DNA of 14,197 nucleotides, taken from positions 1-14,197 of the forward strand of contig DBMR01000101.1 of NCBI GenBank assembly GCA_002298785.1. Reading direction: 5' to 3'. This DNA comes from Verrucomicrobia subdivision 3 bacterium UBA693. GTDB lineage: Bacteria; Verrucomicrobiota; Verrucomicrobiia; Limisphaerales; UBA8199. The notes beneath the pieces are model-generated. The model searched no databases and was not told the DNA's origin. It saw only the letters and a list, made by a program, of their open reading frames with translations. Position 1 is the stretch's first letter; each line of letters opens with the position of its first letter. The translations under genes and the position numbers were made by a program. Of the stretch, positions 1 to 8,010 are shown piece by piece.

Positions 1-140
1 ATTTCTTCACAGCTTCTGAGCCACGGCGGCGCGGCAAACGAGCCCGGCGAGTTGGCCATCTTCGCAGAGTCTGAGCCGGTGGAGGTGTGGGGCGATCCCA
101 CCAAAGGCGCTGCTGATCCGGGTGTCGGGGGGTTCTTCAT
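1..140 (-). CDS. Possible 5' end of a hypothetical gene running off the left edge
   Basis: On the minus strand a reading frame is open from an ATG at 140 (or an in-frame ATG at 179) to the window edge, giving a product that starts MKNPPTPGSAAPLVGS and is rich in Pro, Ser and Gly. It starts 57 bp after the stop codon of the 328-aa gene upstream, so it could be the next gene of the same minus-strand operon. No Shine-Dalgarno sequence is visible before either start, and the composition is low in complexity. In GC-rich DNA a frame this short can be open by chance. No function can be given. Confidence 0.3.
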   Translation of the reverse strand, partial: MKNPPTPGSAAPLVGSPHTSTGSDSAKMANSPGSFAAPPWLRSCEE

Positions 141-197
141 CGCAGTGTTGGGTGGGGGGAGGGGCAGGTGATGGTGCATGATTAAGTGGCGGTCAAG

Positions 198-1184
198 TTA
201 CGCGGCCCGCAAGAATCGGCATTCCCTATTGGCCTGGTGCGAGTCGGTTGGTTCGTCGCTTTCCCCGAGGTCGATCTCGGCGGATCGCGCCTCAGTTCCT
301 CGCCGATCGAGCGCCTCCGGCGAATCCGCGGGCAAGCCGAACGGACGGTCAGTCCCAATCAGGCGCTGGAGCGATTCCCTGACCGCGGTCGACAGATCCC
401 TCGACGCAGCCGTCGCCAGCGTGCTGGCGGGGTGGCGCTTGTTCGCGCCGAACTGGATGACTTTGAGCACCTTCAAGGCGCGCGAAAATATCTCCAGGTC
501 CTGGTGTTCAAATCCCCACTCGCGCATCAAGTTGGCGGTGTGCAGCGTCTGTGCCATCAGTTTGTGGGCGTGTTGATCGAGGTCACCATCGGCAGGGGCA
601 TTCCTCAGGCCGAGCAGTTCCTCTGCCGCCGGCAGGCCATGTTGCATGGCGGCGCGTAAGGCCAGGCTCTGCAGGCTTTGACTGGCAGCATAGCCCGGCA
701 AGAACTCAACCTGGCGCCCCTCGGGAAATACCAGGGCGATCCGTTCGATTCTACTGCGATGGCGCACGTTCCAGAAGAGCATTTCGTATATCTGGCAAGC
801 CGCCTCCGTTAGGTCCAAGTACTCGGCAATTGGCGAGTAATCATACTGCAGGATCAGCAGGCAGCGCATCAAAATGCGCTTCTGATAATTCGCGGAGTGC
901 TCCAAAAGCATGGCAGCCAAAACGTCGGGATCCTGAGTGTTGTGCCGCGCGTACGAATAGGCGCGGAGCAGTTCCGGCTCGTGAACCTCGGAGGGCAAGG
1001 GCCGGTCCGCTTGCAGGAAGGCATGGACGAAATTCCAGCCAAATTGCGGATCATGCCCGGCATGGGCGTAGACGTCGATTTTTCGAGGCAGCCCTAACGC
1101 GCTGCAATCCCGCGGCATTTGCGCCAGGTAAGGCGCGCCTGGCGGGATTAGCTGGCTCAAAAATTCGATGCGGTCGCGGTTCAT
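198..1184 (-). CDS. Hypothetical protein with a helix-turn-helix-like segment
   Basis: This 328-aa protein has normal coding composition and a TAA stop. The ATG at 1184 is the first possible start, because an in-frame TGA lies just upstream. I do not recognise a named family. Residues about 117-142 (SPIAEYLDLTEAACQIYEML followed by FWNVRHR) look like a recognition-helix segment of the kind seen in phage and mobile-element regulators that choose DNA sites. This is a pattern impression only. The C-terminal 40 residues are charged and probably disordered. The gene is the third in a minus-strand series after the 173-aa and primase-like genes, but about 620 bp without a gene separate it from the latter, so it may have its own promoter. 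A regulatory or DNA-binding role in that cluster is inference. Confidence 0.78.
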   Translation of the reverse strand: MNRDRIEFLSQLIPPGAPYLAQMPRDCSALGLPRKIDVYAHAGHDPQFGWNFVHAFLQADRPLPSEVHEPELLRAYSYARHNTQDPDVLAAMLLEHSANYQKRILMRCLLILQYDYSPIAEYLDLTEAACQIYEMLFWNVRHRSRIERIALVFPEGRQVEFLPGYAASQSLQSLALRAAMQHGLPAAEELLGLRNAPADGDLDQHAHKLMAQTLHTANLMREWGFEHQDLEIFSRALKVLKVIQFGANKRHPASTLATAASRDLSTAVRESLQRLIGTDRPFGLPADSPEALDRRGTEARSAEIDLGESDEPTDSHQANRECRFLRAA

Positions 1185-1803
1185 ATACGCTCATGTGGTT
1201 TCCTGGGATGACGTGGCGCCGTTGCCCAAGCCTGCCGGGAAGGCTGTCCCTCAGGTAGTAATCGTCGCGAGCCTGCTCTCGCGTGGGGTGGCCTAACCTG
1301 TCCTCTGCGAAACCCGCGGCAATGGGGAAGCACTGGCGAGGACGCCCAGGACGCAGCTAGATGCACTCGAGGGCTCGCCTTGGGTGTTTGTGCCGCGGTT
1401 GTTCCAGGTCGAGGGCTGTAGCCGCACAAGTCGTTTGGGCTGAGGTGATAACCGTTCCCTGACCAAGCGCGGACCAACCTCGCCCGTTTTTCAGCGCCCA
1501 GTGGCCGAGGACGCCCAGGACGTCCAGGACGCGAAGATCGCGGCTGCCAGTCTGTTGCACGGAGATGCCGATCGCCGGCGTGGGGGTGCAGATTGCGTCG
1601 AGCAGCTGAACACGCAAGGAGTTGACGTGCCGCCGGGTAAAGGACCACTCCTCCTGAGCGCGTAGGGTTCCTTAGTTTGAGGGCGGCACCGAGGCGGGTG
1701 CCTCTTGCGCGGCTTCGGGGCACCTGGTTCCCCCGCGGGCGCATGACCGGCAATTCAACCGAGCTGAACGATTTCAATTTTGGTGAGAACATGGTCGCTC
1801 CGG
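1185..1803. other. Gene-poor stretch with short GGACGYCCA repeats
   Basis: No convincing gene is seen. Frames open here on the minus strand give Arg/Pro/Ser-rich products typical of antisense noise. The stretch contains a 9-bp tandem motif (see 1509-1535), a second copy of its first part at 1340-1354, and a 6-bp-stem inverted repeat CGCGAG-CCTGCT-CTCGCG at 1266-1283. The last lies about 80 bp upstream of the 328-aa gene and could be regulatory. It may be a dispersed intergenic repeat of this genome or the residue of a deleted gene between the primase-like gene and the 328-aa gene. Confidence 0.5.
1509..1535. repeat. Short 9-bp tandem repeat GGACGYCCA (3 units)
   Basis: Three consecutive 9-mers read GGACGCCCA, GGACGTCCA and GGACGCGAA. 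The sequence CGAGGACGCCCAGGACG at 1506-1522 recurs at 1338-1354, so a 17-bp direct repeat brackets about 150 bp. Each unit is partly self-complementary (GGACGTCC is palindromic), so it could act as a clustered protein-binding site or be simple slippage. Confidence 0.6.
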
Positions 1804-3651
1804 TCACGAAGCAGGCGGAATGGTCGCGCCCTGGGCAGGGGCATAGCCCGCGTTGTCGATGACTTGCCAGTCTTGTCGCCAACCAGATCGCCCACGCCGG
1901 GTACCGTTTGGGCCGCAGCCGTGCGAGGTCTTGCCGAACTTTTTGGTGGCCGCCCGGTGAAAGTGAGCTTCCCTGTAAACCGGCAAGTCCCGGGCACGGC
2001 AATACGCGACCTAGCCCAGCCACAGCTCTTTACTCGTGAGCTCGGTCTTGGCGCTGGCCTCCACGGCTTCGCTAAAATAGCGCTCGAGGGAATCGGTCTG
2101 GCCCGGGCAGGAGGCTGAGCGCATCTCCAGCAACCAGAGGATGTGCTCCACACGCTGACGGTTGATCTCGGAGGCCGGGAAGTGTTCCGGAAATTTGGCG
2201 GCGATGTCCACTAGTCCGTTCGTGATGAGTCGGCGCAGGTCATCGCTGGATACTTCTTCCCAGGCGTCGCGCTCAATTCTATACCGATTAAATACCTTGG
2301 CGATTGGATCATAGGCGAGGCAGAGCTGGCGGATCAACCGTTCGCTGAAATGGACGTCGTTGAGCAGGAATTTTTTGGGCTGCACCGGCGCTAGCGCTGG
2401 TCCGAAAAGTTGCTCCAATTCATCGCTTTCAAAGAGGGATTTGGTCTGAGGAGCCCAGTGAATCGAGGCGAATCGAGCCGTTGGAATGGCTCCCGCTTGA
2501 GTTACAAACGCCTTTCGTGTTTGGCCCTGCAGGACCAGCGGGACTATCCCATTGGCAAACCACGTGATCGGCCCGGCATTGAGATTCCGCGGGGCCGGGC
2601 CCAGGACATGTATCCAGAGTATATGGGAAGAGCTCCACGTCATTCGCAGTCCGCTCCGAAGTTCCGGGTTTCGGTTTAAGAAGTCCTCCCGGCTGGGCAG
2701 GTCGTGGAAGATCACTGCGGTCAACTGATCCGATCCGCGCGCGCCGCACTCGACGCCGATCAACCGGCGTTCTGATGACTGGTTCGGTCCCCACTCGGCC
2801 TGGGCACCAGCGTCGCCTTTCAGGCCGGTAGGCAGCCGCGGGTTGTTGGAGGAAACATCGATCAAAACCCGATCCCGGCCAAACAGGCCGCGCAGTTCCG
2901 CCACCGGATCCGCCGCCGCCCCTGGGGCGTTGGGTTGTGTCCCCGCAAGCGTACCCTCCAGAAATTTAGACGCTGCATGACTGTGCCCTTCATCACCGGC
3001 GCCGTTGTTGGGGCTCGCGTCCGTGCGTAGATCTGCCAAGCGCACCGGAAGTATTTTCCCCTCACGAACGACCTTCACCTTCGCTTCCGGCTCAAAGCGG
3101 GCAAGGGGAATGAGTCCGCTGCAGACCACCGGCACTTCTTGTCCTGAATCCGTCGCAGCCCACGCAGCTATTCCCGGCTGACTTCGGGCGCTGGTCCGAA
3201 TCCAGAACAGAAAGGCACCGGCCCAGCTAGTGATCAGTGCCGACCGCAGCGCCGGGCTCTCGGATTGGATCCGTTCGAGCTGGTTGGGGTCGGTGAGGAC
3301 TAAAGCCGTCAAACCGTTTTCACAGCGGAGAGCGACGATTTTATCCCGAGCGGGTTCCGTTGTGGCCCCTCCTGCCGGTTGGCGAAAACACGGGGGGAGC
3401 GCCGGGTCATCCGCGGATACCGCGAGAGATGCGATATTTCCAAACAGGGCCTGGATTTGGGCGGCGAGGCCTGGAATCCCCCCGGCGATCGGGTGCGTCT
3501 GTGCGACCGAATTGCTCCCGGCAACGGCCGGGTGCGAGGGCTGGGCTGGCGGCTTCACGAGTCGAGGAGCCTCCGATGGCTGCCGTTCCGATTCATGACC
3601 GAGCCGCGCTTCTGTTTCACCGCATGGGTCGAACCCGATGGTGTCGTTCAC
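1804..3651 (-). pseudogene. Primase-polymerase-like protein with D5_N-like region, interrupted by an in-frame amber codon
   Basis: The uninterrupted frame (2011-3651) encodes 546 aa from a GTG start with AGGAT about 9 nt upstream. Residues about 66-210 and 254-400 are two copies of one domain. Shared marks are LFG, P-x-LP, a hydrophobic strand, PxLRSxL, an aromatic-rich strand ending near W150 or W346, and a strand ending in IHW or ADL. The layout recalls bacterial prim-pol (AEP) domains, but the expected Asp-x-Asp metal site is absent in both copies (LVLTDP and AVIFHD), so catalysis is unlikely. Residues about 427-510 (VHFSERLIRQL, VFNRYRI, W464, DLRRLI) resemble the D5_N segment of phage/poxvirus-type primase-helicases; no SF3 helicase follows. 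After TAG at 2011-2013 the same frame continues with VAYCRARDLPVYREAHF and FGKTSHG up to TGA at 1804. This looks like the family's C-terminal winged-helix part. It is therefore either recently broken or read through. Confidence 0.72.
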
Positions 3652-3710
3652 GACCCGATCCTACCCAAACAGCCGGAGAGAAATAGGGGCGTTGAAGGCC
3701 CGGGACCGGA

Positions 3711-4232
3711 TTACGTGCCCGATTTTCTGGGCCTGCCCGATCGAACAACCGGGACTTCCAATTTTTTGGCAATGCGGCGGAGGGTGCGAATGTCAATTCT
3801 GATGCCAGTGAACTTTCTAAGACGGGCTCGGAATTGACTCAGGTTGACGGGGCCGGCCTTGGCTTCGTGCTGTAAAATCAAGCGTATTTTATAGTCGGTA
3901 GGCAGCTTGGCAATATTGCCGGGAGGATTCCGCATGGCGGTGGCGAGGCGCTTAAAAAATGCGGCGTCTTCGTCAAGCAAAGCCTGCGTGCAATGCTGAG
4001 CAACCTCGCGCTGCAGCGTCTCCATGCTTGCCCTATATGCTTCAGGCCAAGGTTCACCTTTGACGTTTAGCACCTTGGCGATTCCTCGTACCGCCTGCGC
4101 TCGCCAAACGAGCCGCTCGGCGGAACTCCCCGCCCCCGCAGGCCCGTAGACCAGCAATGTTATTCCCTCGTCGGGCGTGAGCGCCGCCAAACACCGATCG
4201 AGGGTGCTGCGTGGCTTTTTTCCCGTCATCAT
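3711..4232 (-). CDS. Hypothetical 173-aa protein, basic C-terminus, upstream partner of the primase-like gene
   Basis: The start is a double ATG (MMTGKKPR) and the stop is TAA, 59 bp before the GTG of the primase-like gene, so the two are probably co-transcribed. Residues 26-37 contain GPAGAGSS, which resembles a P-loop but lacks the lysine, so nucleotide binding is not supported. Residues 85-101 (LLDEDAAFFKRLATAMR) form an amphipathic segment that I associate with small proteins next to prim-pol genes in mobile elements. Residues about 128-173 are strongly basic, with a possible helix-turn-helix (IRTLRRIAKKLEVPV) and an RSGRPRK tail, suggesting DNA binding. No named family is recognised. No clear Shine-Dalgarno sequence precedes the start. 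Confidence 0.78.
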   Translation of the reverse strand: MMTGKKPRSTLDRCLAALTPDEGITLLVYGPAGAGSSAERLVWRAQAVRGIAKVLNVKGEPWPEAYRASMETLQREVAQHCTQALLDEDAAFFKRLATAMRNPPGNIAKLPTDYKIRLILQHEAKAGPVNLSQFRARLRKFTGIRIDIRTLRRIAKKLEVPVVRSGRPRKSGT

Positions 4233-4324
4233 CGCGCCGGGATTTTACAGTGCTTTTGGGGCTGGATCAGTACCAAATTTGCTGCCAGCTACAAAAGTCG
4301 TTGAGGGTGATTCCCTGGGCTCGT

Positions 4325-4642
4325 CGGTTCGCGGCCCAAAGCACCGCCCAGGAAGCGCGAACATTTTCAAAAATCCCAGGCCGCGACCGGCCCGCCCACT
4401 TCTCGATCCTTCTGTTCTCCGGTCCCAGAGCCAACCTCCCACGTGTGCGGTCCTCAATTGGCATGACCGCCTTTGGGGCCTCTTCACGTCCGGCCTTGGG
4501 CGGGACGAAAATCCCTGGATTTGAGATTAGAGCCCGTTCGCTTAGAACCGTCGGAATGAAAAAGCCACCGCTCGAAAAGAACCGGATTGGTCCTTGGAGC
4601 TTTCAGCGCGCAGGGTGCGATTTTGTGGCGCGTCGCTGCAGC
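4325..4642. repeat. Diverged dispersed repeat, copy A
   Basis: This segment aligns in direct orientation with 6790-7107. The best part is 4515-4642 against 6978-7107, with shared blocks CTGGATTTGAGATTAG, GCCACC-CTCGAAAAG and CGATTTTGT. Weaker matching extends left through CCAACCTCCC and TTTTCA--ATC--AGGCCG. A minus-strand frame is open in both copies, but over the 39 best-aligned codons the differences fall about equally on codon positions 1, 2 and 3 (8, 10 and 8 by hand count). The repeat is therefore non-coding. It lies downstream of the ATPase gene and upstream of the 173-aa gene. Confidence 0.75.
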
Positions 4643-5400
4643 ATGAGGGCCAAACCGCGGATCCACTGGACTAGTGGCAGGGCTGTGCAGGAATTTGCAT
4701 GCCACCGGGAGAAATCGACCATGCGGTTTCACCGATCTGAATGGTGTGCTTTAGCATCGGGGCGACCTTTCGAAGCATCGGCGGGCCGCCCGCGGGGCAC
4801 GCACGCTTTCTCTGCGGCGGGAGGGCCCGCTCTGCAATTGGCCCCATAACCTGGCGCGTTATTTCTTGAATGTGATCACGCATCAAAAGTCCCGGCGAGC
4901 ACCGCAGTGTCAGCGACGGCGGTTCCGGGAAGTGCAACGTTCGCTTGAAGCTGGAGCCTAACCCGTCCCCGCCGCCTTGGGCCGCTGGGGCGGTTCTTTG
5001 TTCCGCCAAAATCGCATGTGGCAGGCTTAAGGCAGCAACTTCCCGTGCCGCCGTTACCTCGACTCGGGTCTCGAACACGCATCGGCCGAGAGTTCTTTCT
5101 GTTCCTCTCACCGCCACGAACCAAGAGCATGACGCTACTGCGGGCCGCGGTAAGTCGCCACCGCGGTCTGGTGCCGGGAGCAAATCCGGGAACCGTCTGC
5201 GAGTTCCACGGGAGGAGCCGGGGGGGCGGTTCGAATTTTGGAATTCTGACATCTGGATTTGGGTCGAGTCGAAATCTCTCGATCTGAGATTACGTTGCTC
5301 GCAGTACCCCGGTGCTGGCGGTATTGCTGACATTGGTGCAGGCAATGGCGCGGAACAAGGCTGGGCCAGGTGATCGCCCCACAGCTTCTTGGGCTCACCC
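4643..5400. other. Gene-free stretch between repeat A and the ATPase gene
   Basis: The open frames here are extensions of frames antisense or shifted to the ATPase gene and have Arg/Pro/Ser-rich, low-complexity products. No motif, start context or family signature supports a gene. The stretch lies 3' of the ATPase gene, and I find no strong terminator hairpin at its border. Confidence 0.5.
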
Positions 5401-6621
5401 TTATTCCAACAGTTTTCCGCAGGGGATGGCAAACAACCGCTCGTCCAATTTGACGGCTTCTCTGCCGTTGTATGCCAGCACGGCGGCGATGCAGGCGGGT
5501 GTCCGCTCCAGGAATGCTCGCAGGCCGGAGAGATCGGTCGCGCTCCACCGCGTGGCCGCTTTGACTTCGATGGCAAACACCCGACTCCCTGTTTCAATGA
5601 CAAAATCCACTTCGTGCCGTCCCTGCTCGTGCCAGAAAGCGAGTTGGGCGTCGGGCGAATGGGCCTCCAACAAGGCGGCGAGATTCTGGGCCACGTAGGT
5701 CTCGAACAACGCACCGCGCAGCAGATCGTCGCGGCCCGATTCGAGCGAGGTGATGCCCGCCAGGTGCGCCGCCAAACCGCTGTCGGTAAAATGCAGCTTG
5801 GGCGATTTCACCAGGCGGGAACTGCGGTTCTTGAGAAACGGCGGCAGCCGGCGAATGAGAAAAGAAGTCTCCAGCAAATCGAGATAGCGCCCCGCCGTTA
5901 CCGCATTTAGCTTCGCATCGCGGGCCAGCGTGCTGATGACCAGCACCTGCGCGGTACGCAAGGCGGCCAACTGCGCCAGCGTGAGGAAAGCGATCAGATC
6001 GGTGATCTGGGACAATTGCCGCACGTCGCGCTCGACGTAAGTTTGCACATAGCCGCGGAACCATTCCGCCACGCCCTCCGCGCTGCCGAGGCACGCCGGC
6101 GGCAGACCCCCCGTCAGTATCTCCTGTTCGGTCACCGGGTCCGCTTTGCCGGCGGGCAGGCTGGGCGCCCGGAGGAACTTCACCAGGAACGGTTCCTGGA
6201 GCGTCGCGCTCCGCTGTTCCCGGCGTGTCATCGGATGCAGCGTGAAATACCCGGCCCGTCCCGCGAGCGTTTCGGTGACGTGTCCCTGCAAGGTCAGATT
6301 GGCGGAGCCGGAGAGAATGAATCGGCCCGGCCGCCGTTGTTCATCGACACTCTTCTTCAGGGTCACGAGCAGTTCTGGACAACGCTGGACTTCGTCGAGG
6401 ATCGCGGCGCGTTCCAGCAGCGATTCCGGGTTGGACTGTGCGGCGGCCAAGGTCGCGAAGTCGTCGAGGGTACGGTAGGCGTGACCTCGCGCCAGGCCGA
6501 TCTCCTTCTGGAGGAGGGTGCTCTTGCCGGACTGGCGCAGCCCGGACAGCACCAGCACCGGCAACTGGCCCAACGCGCGTAACAGCCGAGGCGTGATTTC
6601 GCGGGGAAGGTAGCCTGTCAT
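5401..6621 (-). CDS. AAA+ ATPase with C-terminal DUF4143-type domain
   Basis: This 406-aa protein is complete and of normal length for the family. The N-terminal ATPase has a Walker A motif GLRQSGKST (27-35), a Walker B ILDE (74-77) and a sensor strand FILSGSAN (101-108). The middle TGGLPPACL (170-178) and RGYVQTYVERDVRQL (189-203) are typical of DUF4143 proteins. The C-terminus carries LFETYV (E307), EVDFVIE (D339) and AIEVK (E352, K354), matching a PD-(D/E)XK nuclease-like fold, although many members are thought not to cleave DNA. The family is widespread in bacteria and its role is largely unknown; defence or toxin-like functions have been discussed. The ATG at 6621 has no Shine-Dalgarno sequence, so the transcript may be leaderless. 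The gene stands alone, between two copies of a non-coding repeat. Confidence 0.95.
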   Translation of the reverse strand: MTGYLPREITPRLLRALGQLPVLVLSGLRQSGKSTLLQKEIGLARGHAYRTLDDFATLAAAQSNPESLLERAAILDEVQRCPELLVTLKKSVDEQRRPGRFILSGSANLTLQGHVTETLAGRAGYFTLHPMTRREQRSATLQEPFLVKFLRAPSLPAGKADPVTEQEILTGGLPPACLGSAEGVAEWFRGYVQTYVERDVRQLSQITDLIAFLTLAQLAALRTAQVLVISTLARDAKLNAVTAGRYLDLLETSFLIRRLPPFLKNRSSRLVKSPKLHFTDSGLAAHLAGITSLESGRDDLLRGALFETYVAQNLAALLEAHSPDAQLAFWHEQGRHEVDFVIETGSRVFAIEVKAATRWSATDLSGLRAFLERTPACIAAVLAYNGREAVKLDERLFAIPCGKLLE

Positions 6622-6701
6622 AATACAACATACGTTAGCGGCATTCTGACGCTACGGCAAGGAATTTCAGAACGTCGCAGTGTTGACTCCTCACCACTGC
6701 A

Positions 6702-6732
6702 GGTCGCCTATTTAACGGCTTAATAGGTAACC
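6702..6732. promoter_or_regulatory. Symmetric dyad upstream of the ATPase gene
   Basis: The arms GGT-2nt-CCTATT and AATAGG-2nt-ACC are exactly symmetric about one centre (6702+6732 = 6707+6727), with an AT-rich middle TAACGGCTT. It lies about 80 bp upstream of the ATPase start on its promoter side, in AT-rich sequence unlike its surroundings. A dimeric repressor operator is the simplest reading, but this is inference. Confidence 0.45.
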
Positions 6733-6789
6733 ACCCAACTGGAGCCGGCTGCGATTTTTCCGGCGTTGTCATGGCTCGGCAGACCGCAC

Positions 6790-7107
6790 GCGGTTGGGGG
6801 GGCCGATCTGCCAACGAAGGTAGTGTTTTCATGAATCAGGCCGGATCTGCAGGCGCGCTGCCTGATCCTCGGGCTTTTCGCTCCCAGGGCCAACCTCCCT
6901 GGTTGGCCCTCCGGAATCCGCCTGGCCTCCCCTGCCACAGGTTCACGGACGGTCTTGGGCAGGGATGACCCCCTCCACTGGATTTGAGATTAGGGCCAGC
7001 TTGCGTGGAACCGCCGGCATGAAAAGGCCACCACTCGAAAAGCACTAGATTGCTCCTCGAAATTTTCAGGTCGCAGTCCACGATTTTGTCGCGCATCGCT
7101 TCACAGC
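6790..7107. repeat. Diverged dispersed repeat, copy B
   Basis: This is the second copy of the repeat described at 4325-4642, in the same orientation. It lies upstream of the ATPase gene, so the two copies bracket that gene. The best-conserved block is 6978-7107. The copies have drifted apart by roughly a quarter of positions with several small indels, so the duplication is old or both derive from a dispersed family. Short minus-strand frames across it have no coding pattern. Confidence 0.75.
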
Positions 7108-7905
7108 GGAGCCATAGCCGCAGCGCAGCTGCACGGGAGGATCCAGCCGCGAACCGGCGGCGACATTGATTTTGGGGTAGGACGTTTGCCGGGACCCCTG
7201 AGGAGTAAACGAGAGACCCCGGGCTCCGGTGGCTATCGCAATGGGGCAAAAATACGGGTTATATAATGGTGATTGTGGTAGGTATCACGAGCGCTTTCTG
7301 CGTTCTGCCGCGAGAGGCAAGGCCGCGCACCCTGCTTGGCTTGGGCGAGCGAGCTTGCGGGGCCAGGCGCAACGGCTGTGCAGCCGGGGGAAGACAACCT
7401 CCAGCACTCCAAGAGGCGCTTTCTCAATCGGAGAACTGGCGGTTGTGGCACCTTCAACGACGGCAACTGAAACCAGCCGGAAAGAGAAGGACCATGCCCC
7501 TGGCCAGGTTAAGCGTGCCGTATCGCGTCCACCACCTCGTCACCCACAATGGCAGGAGCGGGAATGGAACACTTTCTTGCCTCGCAGCATTTCAAGGCCG
7601 CGCGTGAAGCGATCGACGGCAGCAAGGCGAAACGGCACGCGGTAATGATCCGACCAGTGGGGGTGGCTCGCTTCCGCAAAACCGCCCCACAGGAGCAGCG
7701 CAACAGTGCCAGGGAAATCCAGATCGTCCGCGTCAATTTGAGGGAGATCCAGCCCGATGATCACTGAAACTGGCCGGCATGCCGGAGTCCCTGGCCCGGG
7801 CTGCACCCACGGAAATCTCCTGGCTCAAACGGGCTCGTCGCTCTGGAGATGGATTTCCCTTCCTGCCAAGGCGTTTTCATTCCGTTCAATTTGAGCCTTG
7901 ACGTC
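7108..7905. other. Gene-poor stretch before the sigma-like gene
   Basis: No gene is strongly supported. Two overlapping antisense frames are of some interest: a plus-strand product at 7549-7767 (MAGAGMEHFLASQHFKAARE...) and a minus-strand product at 7540-7806 containing GLDLPQIDADDLDF. Both look more protein-like than the surrounding noise, so one may be a small or decayed gene, but they cannot be told apart here. A TATAAT hexamer occurs within TTATATAATGG near 7260, without a clear -35 partner. Confidence 0.4.
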
Positions 7906-7977
7906 CACCCTGTCGGGTGAAGCGCCTGGCTCGATCAAGAACCCCGGCGCTGCGCCCTTTCGCAGGCTGGGTTTTTT
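7906..7977 (+). terminator. Two hairpins, the second terminator-like, just before the sigma-like gene
   Basis: A small hairpin CACCC-TGTC-GGGTG (7906-7919) is followed by a larger one at 7940-7977. The larger has outer arms AACCC/GGGTT, an inner stem CTGCG-CCCTTT-CGCAG, and runs into six T residues (7972-7977). The run of T makes it look like a Rho-independent terminator on the plus strand. It ends only 33 bp before the ATG at 8011, and no gene is recognised upstream. It may therefore end a decayed upstream unit or act as a leader attenuator. Confidence 0.55.
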
Positions 7978-8010
7978 GCGTTTAGAAAACCGTTCAAATC
8001 CTTGTCCCTT

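Noticed and set aside
1181..2023. Minus-strand 280-codon open frame whose TGA overlaps the ATG of the 328-aa gene (ATGA).
   Set aside because: The product is Arg/Pro/Ser-rich without any motif and runs antisense-like through the real frame of the primase C-terminus. The overlap is probably chance.
1804..3651. A full D5/P4-type primase-helicase.
   Set aside because: No Walker A or SF3 helicase motif lies between the D5_N-like segment and the C-terminal part.
4484..4732. Minus-strand frame in repeat A that matches a frame in repeat B (6836-7249), suggesting a small conserved protein.
   Set aside because: Differences between the copies are about equal at the three codon positions and include non-conservative changes, so there is no sign of coding constraint.
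4671..5714. Minus-strand 347-codon open frame overlapping the ATPase gene end.
   Set aside because: It covers the ATPase coding region in a shifted frame and extends into a gene-free stretch with low-complexity composition; no motif.
7540..7806. Two antisense small frames (7540-7806 minus, 7549-7767 plus) with fairly protein-like sequence.
   Set aside because: They overlap almost fully on opposite strands, lack start signals and match no family I know. Noted in the region entry but not called as genes.
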